Assembly (NCBI GenBank): GCA_964520985.1
Contig: CAZFPB010000018.1
Location: forward strand, 1-21,506
DNA length: 21,506 nucleotides
Reading direction: 5' to 3'
From: CAYSGL01 sp964520985
GTDB lineage: Bacteria > Pseudomonadota > Alphaproteobacteria > Micavibrionales > Micavibrionaceae
Below the pieces are notes generated by a model that was not told the origin of the DNA, did not search any database, and saw only the letters and a program-made list of their open reading frames with translations. Shown piece after piece: positions 7,294 through 12,531 of the stretch. The stretch's first letter is position 1, and every line of letters starts with the position of its first letter. Made by a program: the position numbers and the translations under genes.

Positions 7294-7539
7294 TCAACTG
7301 TTGTAATTCTTAATGTCCTTGAGGAACTCTTCAGACACGCGGTACTCGTTCTTGCTGATGTGGTATCCTTGCTTGTACATGTTTGTCTGCTCCTTTTCTT
7401 CGAGGCTTCCGGGAGGACAGGCGACCTTGAACATGCCGTTGAAGAAGACGGTCACCTCCTTGTTGCCATATGGGCCACGTTGAGCCTCCACCTTCTCGGG
7501 GTTGAGGTAGCGACCGGGGTAAGTTGGAGTTGCTGCCAT
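7294..7539 (-). CDS. Hypothetical protein, 81 aa
   Basis: The small soluble protein begins MAATPTYPGRYLNPEKVEAQ and carries a central hydrophobic strand (VTVFFNGMFKVACPPG) and a charged C-terminus (SEEFLKDIKNYNS). No family is recognised. The start at 7539 is the only ATG that leaves room for the shared promoter. The sequence from it back through the CCAATAGATCA motif resembles the upstream region of the gene starting at 11688, which also begins ATGGCAGC. Confidence 0.7.
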   Translation of the reverse strand: MAATPTYPGRYLNPEKVEAQRGPYGNKEVTVFFNGMFKVACPPGSLEEKEQTNMYKQGYHISKNEYRVSEEFLKDIKNYNS

Positions 7540-7575
7540 GGCGCGTGGGGTTGCGAGGAAGTGATTTTGAAATTG

Positions 7576-7629
7576 GGCGAGCCAATAGATCAATTACGCC
7601 TGCCATCGCGCGACATTATTGTAGTCGCG
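7576..7629. promoter_or_regulatory. CCAAT-palindrome divergent promoter module, copy B
   Basis: GGGCGAG is followed by CCAATAGATCAATTACGCCTGC (22 nt, split here for description as CCAATAGATCA and ATTACGCCTGC), then an inverted repeat CGCGAC-N9-GTCGCG at 7609-7629. The same module with two mismatches in the 22 nt and the same 21-bp palindrome length occurs at 11716-11771. Confidence 0.7.
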
Positions 7630-7914
7630 ATGACATACCCGCTGCAACGCTCACCTCCTGCCTTTCCTCGTCCACTGCCTCAACATCCTCGTATCGTCTA
7701 TGGCGTGCTCACTACGCACGCAAATGGAGAGCCAAGGAGAGACATAAGACACGTCGCTCTCCATAGGCCCTACGGTATGAAGTGTCGATCATGCGGCGCC
7801 AACAGCTCCGCGGCCTACCTTATCGGCAACGAACACTCTCACTACCTTGGCTTCTGCAGATCATGTGCTACAAAATGGTTTATTGATGTTATCAGTATTC
7901 CAGCCACTTGTTAA
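7630..7914 (+). CDS. Zinc-ribbon-type small protein, 94 aa
   Basis: A Pro/Arg-rich N-terminal half is followed by MKCRSCGANSS...GFCRSCATKW, with CxxC pairs at 52/55 and 76/79, a likely zinc ribbon. The ATG at 7630 abuts the palindrome exactly, so a transcript starting inside or after that element could be nearly leaderless. The in-frame ATG at 7777, just before the first CxxC, is an alternative start giving 45 residues. The 3' end overlaps the convergent SET gene by 23 nt. No family is recognised. Confidence 0.6.
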   Translation: MTYPLQRSPPAFPRPLPQHPRIVYGVLTTHANGEPRRDIRHVALHRPYGMKCRSCGANSSAAYLIGNEHSHYLGFCRSCATKWFIDVISIPATC

Positions 7915-8350
7915 GTTGAGCTTGTTCTTCTTCCTTCCAATATTGTTCTCCATAGGACATGAGGATCTCTTCTCCGGGCTTGATGAGCCTGCGCGAATAC
8001 ACAAAGACTCTTCCATTGCCGTCCTGCTTCATTTCTGCGTTGATTCGTGCCTTATCATAGCGAGGGTCATTGATCCAACGCATCTTGTTGTCCATGGTCT
8101 TTCCATCGATAACGAAGGAGCCACACATCCTTTCTAGGCTCCTATTATAGTAGGGCATTGTCTCGACAAAGTAGGTCCGATCCATGGTGGCGTCGTGCAT
8201 TGAAGATACAGGTAAGGCCTCACCCGTATACTGGCCTATAACTGTCCCCGCGTGGATAGGAGTAAGGGTAAAAAGTCCTTTACCAGCGTTTGGGATAGTA
8301 GAGACCTGGACATAGAGACGGTGGTCGAGGAACTGACGCTTAGGGGGCAT
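7892..8350 (-). CDS. SET-domain protein lysine methyltransferase, 152 aa
   Basis: A second compact SET protein. IPNAGKGLFTLTPIHAGTVI (19-38) holds the SAM-binding turn and is close to the matching segment of the SET protein at 6528. IGQYTGE follows, then the substrate/cofactor segment KMRWINDPRYDKARINAEM (89-107, in place of RFINHSC), and GEEILMSYGEQYW (126-138) with the catalytic Tyr. It lacks zinc-binding pre/post-SET modules. The gene is divergent from 8415 across the palindromic element, so its promoter class matches that of the other SET gene. Likely role: methylation of viral or host histone, or of another viral protein. Confidence 0.9.
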   Translation of the reverse strand: MPPKRQFLDHRLYVQVSTIPNAGKGLFTLTPIHAGTVIGQYTGEALPVSSMHDATMDRTYFVETMPYYNRSLERMCGSFVIDGKTMDNKMRWINDPRYDKARINAEMKQDGNGRVFVYSRRLIKPGEEILMSYGEQYWKEEEQAQLNKWLEY

Positions 8351-8354
8351 AGGA

Positions 8355-8386
8355 GTCGCGACAACAATAATGTTACGCGAAGTACA
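8355..8386 (+). promoter_or_regulatory. Palindrome-type CGCG/ACA element, copy C
   Basis: GTCGCGACAACA is followed by ATAATGTTACGCGAAGTACA. About 30 of 37 positions match copy D at 11750 without gaps. It lies 4 nt from the SET start at 8350 and 29 nt from the start at 8415, with a TTGTCATTCC box between it and the latter. Confidence 0.65.
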
Positions 8387-8414
8387 TTATTGTCATTCCA
8401 CTCGTTCCCAAACC

Positions 8415-8852
8415 ATGTCTATGGTGTGGCTAGCTGGAGCTACTCTTGAGTCACGTCAACTACATCTCAAGAAGCGCCAGGGAGACACGGCCTTTGAACA
8501 GCTCCAACAGAAGGAACTATACGCGTGTCTAGCAGCCTCTGGCGTTACCTTTGTACCTACCCTTAAGGCACTATGTATGGCCTCTCTGGCTAATTTGGGT
8601 CGCGAACGGGATTTCCTGCGTGTGGATCCACTCTTACATCAACTATACAACACGGAGGTGAACACCTGTCAGCGTCCCTATGGTAAACGGCTCCCGAACT
8701 GGACAGCCTATGCTACGGTCATCGTAAATAGAGCGGTGACACCAGCCACTCGCAACGGTAACCACTACAAAGTGGTGAGGCAATGTGTTAACTGCTGGAT
8801 ACGTGACCCAGAGTCACGGGACCTGGTGCTAGAGTTTCCTCCTGATGAGTAA
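8415..8852 (+). CDS. Hypothetical protein, 145 aa
   Basis: A mostly helical protein begins MSMVWLAGATLESRQLHLKK and carries FEQLQQKELYACLAASGV and TLKALCMASLANLGRERDFL, then a basic segment and a late Cys pair (RQCVNCWIRD). No family is recognised. The ATG at 8415 follows TTGTCATTCC by 16 nt. It ends 9 nt before the canonical-like H3 gene on the other strand. Confidence 0.7.
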   Translation: MSMVWLAGATLESRQLHLKKRQGDTAFEQLQQKELYACLAASGVTFVPTLKALCMASLANLGRERDFLRVDPLLHQLYNTEVNTCQRPYGKRLPNWTAYATVIVNRAVTPATRNGNHYKVVRQCVNCWIRDPESRDLVLEFPPDE

Positions 8853-8861
8853 CGTGTTGTA

Positions 8862-9305
8862 TTACACCCTCCTTGGTGGAGGTACATAAAGGTCAGTCTC
8901 ACCACGAATACGACGTGCTAGTTGCATGTCCCTGGGCTGGATGGTGACACGCCTCGCATGAATAGCACAGAGGTTGGTGTCTTCAAAGAGACCAACGAGG
9001 TAGGCCTCTGCAGACTCTTGTAATGCAGCAAGCGCGGCAGACTGAAAGCGTAGATCGGTCTTTGCGTCTTGACCAATCTCCCGCACGAGACGTTGAAAGG
9101 GGAGCTTGCGGATGAGCAATTCTGAGCTTTTTTGGTAGCGACGGATCTCTCGGAGAGCAACAGTTCCAGGTTTAAAGTGATGAGGTTTCTTGATTCGAGG
9201 GGTGGAGGACTTTCGGGCGGTCTTTACCTTTCTTCTTGGAGCTACTTGTTTACGTGGAGCTTTACCACCAATTGACTTGCGGGCAGACTGTTTTGTGCGA
9301 GCCAT
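8862..9305 (-). CDS. Histone H3, canonical-like, 147 aa
   Basis: A full-length H3. The tail begins ARTKQSARKS-(I)-GGKAPRKQ, keeping K4, K9, S10, K14 and K18 of cellular H3; a second ARKS (K27-type) and IKKPH (K36-type) follow, shifted by two residues. The fold is near-canonical, with KPGTVALREIRRYQKSSELL and KLPFQRLVREI. Loop 1 has the normal length (GQDAKTD), and EAYLVGLFEDTNLCAIHARR follows. Differences are T6S, T11I, V20-A-P-R-R in place of LATKAA, and a nine-residue extension (TDLYVPPPRRV) after RRIRGE. The similarity implies recent capture from, or strong constraint by, eukaryotic chromatin. No H4, H2A or H2B is in this window, so it may pair with host or distant viral histones. Confidence 0.95.
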   Translation of the reverse strand: MARTKQSARKSIGGKAPRKQVAPRRKVKTARKSSTPRIKKPHHFKPGTVALREIRRYQKSSELLIRKLPFQRLVREIGQDAKTDLRFQSAALAALQESAEAYLVGLFEDTNLCAIHARRVTIQPRDMQLARRIRGETDLYVPPPRRV

Positions 9306-9374
9306 GCGGCGCAGTCCCGGCGGCGGTAAGTTAAACTTTGGCTCGTGACTTGTTTTTATTTTTCAAAGCCTCTA

Positions 9375-9731
9375 ATGGCGCACGCAGACTGTGCGGCCGG
9401 CTATCTAAGGCTACTACCTATTGATCTACACAATAAGCTCGCCTGTTACTTGCTTGGAGGAGGATGGCATCGTGATGATACTAGAAGAAATCATTATCAT
9501 TTTCTTCTTGAGCACATGTATTCTCCAATCAATACTTTGGCAGCAGTGGAATGGCTATCACCTGGATATACCTGTCCTAATCCAAGTGGAAAGAGAAAGA
9601 GGAGGATTACTGCAATTCAATGTGTATCATCAACCACGGAGGAAGCTAATAAGAGGATCAAGGAGATGGATGACCTTGAAAGGAAGAGGGAAGAAAAAAG
9701 ACAAAGCAAAGGAACAATGAAGTTGCTTTAA
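9375..9731 (+). CDS. F-box-like N-terminus, basic C-terminus, 118 aa
   Basis: Near the N-terminus YLRLLPIDLHNKLACYLL resembles the LPxDLxxxIxxyL core of F-box motifs. A His/Arg-rich middle follows, with a GKRKRR nuclear-localisation-like cluster and a long charged helix (EEANKRIKEMDDLERKREEK). F-box proteins recruit targets to SCF ubiquitin ligases, and large DNA viruses often encode them, but this match is short and unproven. The gene is divergent from the canonical-like H3. The stop overlaps the convergent stop codon, sharing TTAA. Confidence 0.6.
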   Translation: MAHADCAAGYLRLLPIDLHNKLACYLLGGGWHRDDTRRNHYHFLLEHMYSPINTLAAVEWLSPGYTCPNPSGKRKRRITAIQCVSSTTEEANKRIKEMDDLERKREEKRQSKGTMKLL

Positions 9732-9979
9732 CATTTGTAACTTTCACTCCATGAATGACCGTTACTACAACGAAAGCTCACAGTACAGGTGTTACATGGG
9801 TTCCGCACATGGTTGCCGTCCTCGTCATAGTAACTATGGCAAGCCATCATTGTACTCGTGCCTCCACCTCCGGTGACGGTGCTCTTCCTTCCTTCTTCTT
9901 CACACTTCTTACATTTCACAGGGTTCAAAGCAAGACAGAGGCCGACGCACAGGAGCATGAGTAAGAGGAGGCGTTGCAT
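9728..9979 (-). CDS. Secreted Cys-rich small protein, 83 aa
   Basis: The ATG at 9979 starts a clear signal peptide (MQRLLLLMLLCVGLCLALNP). The mature part of about 64 residues has seven cysteines, including CKKC at 23-26 and CNTC at 62-65, a Gly run and an acidic YYDEDGN loop. It would be exported and disulphide-linked, or bind zinc through two CxxC knuckles. Function unknown. An in-frame ATG far upstream (10051) would bury the signal peptide and is not used. Confidence 0.75.
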   Translation of the reverse strand: MQRLLLLMLLCVGLCLALNPVKCKKCEEEGRKSTVTGGGGTSTMMACHSYYDEDGNHVRNPCNTCTVSFRCSNGHSWSESYKC

Positions 9980-10043
9980 CAGTAGTGGGGTACAATTAAA
10001 AAAGCGACAGCGACCCGACAGTCGCCTAATTAGTGCCACCCCA

Positions 10044-10376
10044 ATGTCCACGCCTCTAGTCTATTACTTTGATCTTCTTCACACAGACCTCCTCGAGAAC
10101 GTCTGTCACAAGTTTGTTCATATCGAAAAGCAAGAAGAACATGTCATTTATGAAAGGAGATACCAACAGAATGGTAAAAACTATCAGGTTGCGCGTGAAC
10201 AATGGCAGGCTCAACTACATCGTATGAAGATATTTGTGCCTGACATAGTCGAGTTCACTACTCGTTGCCGCTTCACGGCACTGTATATGATTTTGGATAA
10301 GAATATTGGTAATGAGCTGGTGGTGGTTTCAAAGTCTCTTCAATGGAAGGGAAAACGAAAGGATGTAAACCAGTAA
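10044..10376 (+). CDS. Hypothetical protein with F-box-like start, 110 aa
   Basis: From the ATG at 10044 the protein begins MSTPLVYYFDLLHTDLLENV, again resembling an F-box LPxDLLxxI core. A charged helical body follows (EEHVIYERRYQQNGKNYQVA) and then FTTRCRFTALYMILDKNIGN. An in-frame ATG at 9957 would add 29 residues (MSKRRRCISSG...KKRQRP) resembling a nuclear-localisation signal. That start would overlap the divergent secreted-protein gene by 23 nt, so 10044 is preferred with modest certainty. It ends 2 nt before the convergent gene. Confidence 0.65.
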   Translation: MSTPLVYYFDLLHTDLLENVCHKFVHIEKQEEHVIYERRYQQNGKNYQVAREQWQAQLHRMKIFVPDIVEFTTRCRFTALYMILDKNIGNELVVVSKSLQWKGKRKDVNQ

Positions 10377-10378
10377 AC

Positions 10379-10588
10379 TTACAGAGGTAACGTTACTTTA
10401 TATTCAATTACAGGTCCAGAAAAACGCGAGTGGTCTTCATGTATCTTGGCTAGCTTCCTCATACAGTCGGTGCTGCACACATAACGGAGTGGTCGTTGTT
10501 TGTCCTTGTAATGTAACGATAGCCATGGGACTTTACCATAAATAAGTGGTTGATCACAATAGAGGTAGGCACACGTGGGTAGGCTCAT
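10379..10588 (-). CDS. FCS/MYM-like zinc-finger mini-protein, 69 aa
   Basis: The spacing C6-x4-C11...C38-x3-C42 (CAYLYC... VCSTDC) with the context YVCSTDCMRKLAK recalls the second knuckle of FCS/MYM-type zinc fingers, in which a CxxxC is followed by a helix. No second finger is present. The start follows TTGTCATTTTCC directly. That promoter box lies between this gene and the stop of the upstream gene on the same strand, so the two genes are probably transcribed separately. Confidence 0.7.
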   Translation of the reverse strand: MSLPTCAYLYCDQPLIYGKVPWLSLHYKDKQRPLRYVCSTDCMRKLAKIHEDHSRFSGPVIEYKVTLPL

Positions 10589-10603
10589 GGGGAAAATGAC
10601 AAG
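10589..10603 (-). promoter_or_regulatory. TTGTCATTTTCC promoter-like box
   Basis: CTTGTCATTTTCCCC ends directly at the ATG at 10588. It shares 14 bases with the box at 2145-2158. Confidence 0.5.
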
Positions 10604-10608
10604 TTTTT

Positions 10609-11688
10609 TTACTGATAATCATAACATACTAATCTTCCATCTAAGGTAAAGCCCCATTGATTAAACTTGGTGCCGCGATTCTGATCGATCATCTGATGGA
10701 TCTCGTTGCCGTTGGGGTAGCGCATGAACCAATCCACTGCATCAGGTTTCTTGAGTAGAGGGTTTAGTAGCTCCTGGATGTAGACCTCGTGTCGAAACTC
10801 GAGCAAAGCGTCCTCTTGAGGAGTCACCCAGTGGTAGGTGGTCTTGGCAAAGCACTGGGGATAGGCGCGCGAGAGAAGCACGTCAAGGTTACGCTCTCTC
10901 CGATGCCTCTCCCACTTGACATGATCCACCGCGCGATCGTAGCGAGACACCTTTGCGACCCGGTCCTTGCTGATGCGAAATACAAGCGTGCCTGAACCCG
11001 AGCCTGACTTGTTGATGATAGGGAAGCCGCGTAATATGAGGTAGCGTCCGATGTGCTCTGTGGTTTCATAGAAGCTCCTTATGTCACCTGGAGTGTGACC
11101 ACCTTGGGCGAGGAAGTGATAGCCATCGCGTAGACACCTCCCTGGTCCATCCGGTGGCATGTCCACTTGCGGTGCATCCTTGATCAAACCGGCGCCGCCC
11201 AGTTTGAAGAGCCCCACCAGCACCATAGAGTGTCCCTCTGGTGCGATAACGTGATCAGTAGGTCTCCGTGAGGAGGATTGAGACGAGGGACGCTCCACTT
11301 GAGTTGAATACTGTGGGTAAGGCCTAACGTCCATAGCGAGAACCTTCTTCATGAAGCGTTCATCCTCCCTAGGGTCATGGTAGTCTTGTAGTTCTTCCTC
11401 AAGGATCACCAAGGTCCTTGTGTCGAGTCCGCTCCGCTCATGAGTAAGATCGATGGGAGCGGTGGGTGCGAGAATATCGCTATCTTCCATCTCCTCATTA
11501 CAGATCAAGATGGTAGAAGTAGTAGAGGTTGTAGATAAGGGAACGGAAGCGGTAGAGTCTTCATCCGAGAATAGCGCATCTTCATCGATGTGAAGCCGCA
11601 TCGGCGGCGGAAGGCTTCCCTCACCAGAGTCTTCATCTAGCATGAGGCGGAGAGGAGGAAAGAGTGAGCAGGCAACAGCAGCTGCCAT
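10609..11688 (-). CDS. Kinase-like protein with acidic N-terminus and minimal catalytic part, 359 aa
   Basis: Residues 10-50 hold two copies of a PPxRLxxDED acidic motif with Ser/Asp clusters, followed by a low-complexity Ser/Thr stretch. Residues about 214-250 resemble a kinase N-lobe, with a glycine loop GSGSGTLVF (229-237) and VAK (K246). A helix with EVYIQELL follows. The end has D335-Q-N-R-G-T-K-F-N343 then GFTLDGRLVCYDYQ, like the catalytic D...N and the metal-binding D (D357) of kinase or fructosamine-kinase-like folds, stopping two residues later. The D-to-N spacing is longer than the usual five residues and the rest of a C-lobe is absent. It could be a pseudokinase or a truncated enzyme. 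It is divergent from the gene at 11802. Confidence 0.65.
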   Translation of the reverse strand: MAAAVACSLFPPLRLMLDEDSGEGSLPPPMRLHIDEDALFSDEDSTASVPLSTTSTTSTILICNEEMEDSDILAPTAPIDLTHERSGLDTRTLVILEEELQDYHDPREDERFMKKVLAMDVRPYPQYSTQVERPSSQSSSRRPTDHVIAPEGHSMVLVGLFKLGGAGLIKDAPQVDMPPDGPGRCLRDGYHFLAQGGHTPGDIRSFYETTEHIGRYLILRGFPIINKSGSGSGTLVFRISKDRVAKVSRYDRAVDHVKWERHRRERNLDVLLSRAYPQCFAKTTYHWVTPQEDALLEFRHEVYIQELLNPLLKKPDAVDWFMRYPNGNEIHQMIDQNRGTKFNQWGFTLDGRLVCYDYQ

Positions 11689-11715
11689 GGGCGGGTCGCC
11701 GGAAAGTGACGGCCC

Positions 11716-11771
11716 GGGCGGACCAATAGATCATTTGCGCCTGCAAGTCTCGCGACAACATTTATGTCGCG
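11716..11771. promoter_or_regulatory. CCAAT-palindrome divergent promoter module, copy D
   Basis: GGGCGGA is followed by CCAATAGATCATTTGCGCCTGC (split as CCAATAGATCA and TTTGCGCCTGC) and then the perfect inverted repeat CGCGACA-N7-TGTCGCG at 11751-11771. Downstream CGATGTACA matches copies A and C. This is the clearest copy of the element. Confidence 0.75.
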
Positions 11772-11801
11772 CGATGTACACATTTGTATGTTACATCCAT
11801 A

Positions 11802-12203
11802 ATGGCAGGCCTCTGCACCTCCTGTGAAATAGACGAGTTGCTCGCACTGCTGGGCGATGGGTGGAGCGCACGAAAGAAAACATACAACCTCGTTGCCCAA
11901 GGAAAGCACTGTGCGCAATGCAAGGTCTTTAGAGAAATGCTCCTCTATTATGACCGGGAGATAAGACACAAGGGAAGAAGAGACCTCATCCCTGCGGCAA
12001 TCTGGGTCGCCGATCAGCTCGAGAAGCGCGATGGAGGCCGCTTCTTAAGGTGGCTGATGTTCGACGCCATGGTACAGGAAGCGACAAGTATTCCAAAGGA
12101 CTGGACAGCGACAACCTATAGCGACTCGTTTAGACACCGAGGCACAACCGCAGCGCGGCTTCCCGACTTTAAGGTGATTGACTGGATGGCACAACCGGAA
12201 TAA
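11802..12203 (+). CDS. CxxC-pair protein, 133 aa
   Basis: CTSC at 5-8 and CAQC at 37-40 enclose a short helical, basic segment (SARKKTYNLVAQGKH), a likely four-cysteine zinc site. A helical, Arg-rich body (LLYYDREIRHKGRRDLIPAA, then FLRWLMFDAMVQEA) and an ending with DFKVIDWMAQPE follow. No family is recognised. The start at 11802 lies 30 nt past the palindrome, the same spacing as at 8415 and 6422. Earlier ATGs fall inside or next to the element. Confidence 0.7.
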   Translation: MAGLCTSCEIDELLALLGDGWSARKKTYNLVAQGKHCAQCKVFREMLLYYDREIRHKGRRDLIPAAIWVADQLEKRDGGRFLRWLMFDAMVQEATSIPKDWTATTYSDSFRHRGTTAARLPDFKVIDWMAQPE

Positions 12204-12205
12204 AA

Positions 12206-12218
12206 CTTTCATTTTTCC
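12206..12218 (+). promoter_or_regulatory. CTTTCATTTTTCC promoter-like box
   Basis: Located in the 16-nt gap between the stop at 12203 and the ATG at 12220. It provides the downstream gene with its own start signal. Confidence 0.45.
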
Positions 12219-12219
12219 T

Positions 12220-12510
12220 ATGGCCCAGCCTCAGCAGCAGCAGCCGATCCGTACACGCAACTGGAAATGGCACGCCTATGTCGTTCCCAACACACCCGCC
12301 GAAGCCAGCACCTGGTGGCAGTTTTATTGTGCTTCGGTTACTGCAAGTGCTGCGTCAACCTTTGATCAAGTCACCAACTATCGTCCGTCAGATAAGCCCA
12401 TCATACCTGTAATCATGCCTCCTGTTCCACAGTTGTGTGATGATGATGATGATGTATCAGACGAGCCCAAGATGCCAGCTTTGGTTCCACATTATCGTGC
12501 TCGTTTGTAA
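12220..12510 (+). CDS. Hypothetical protein, 96 aa
   Basis: The product opens MAQPQQQQPIRTRNWKWHAY. It carries a Trp/aromatic segment (STWWQFYCASVTASAAS), a Pro-rich stretch (KPIIPVIMPPVPQL), an Asp run (CDDDDDVSDE) and a basic end (HYRARL). No family is recognised. It follows the gene ending at 12203 on the same strand by 16 nt. Confidence 0.65.
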   Translation: MAQPQQQQPIRTRNWKWHAYVVPNTPAEASTWWQFYCASVTASAASTFDQVTNYRPSDKPIIPVIMPPVPQLCDDDDDVSDEPKMPALVPHYRARL

Positions 12511-12531
12511 AAGCTTTCATTTTCTGAAAAT

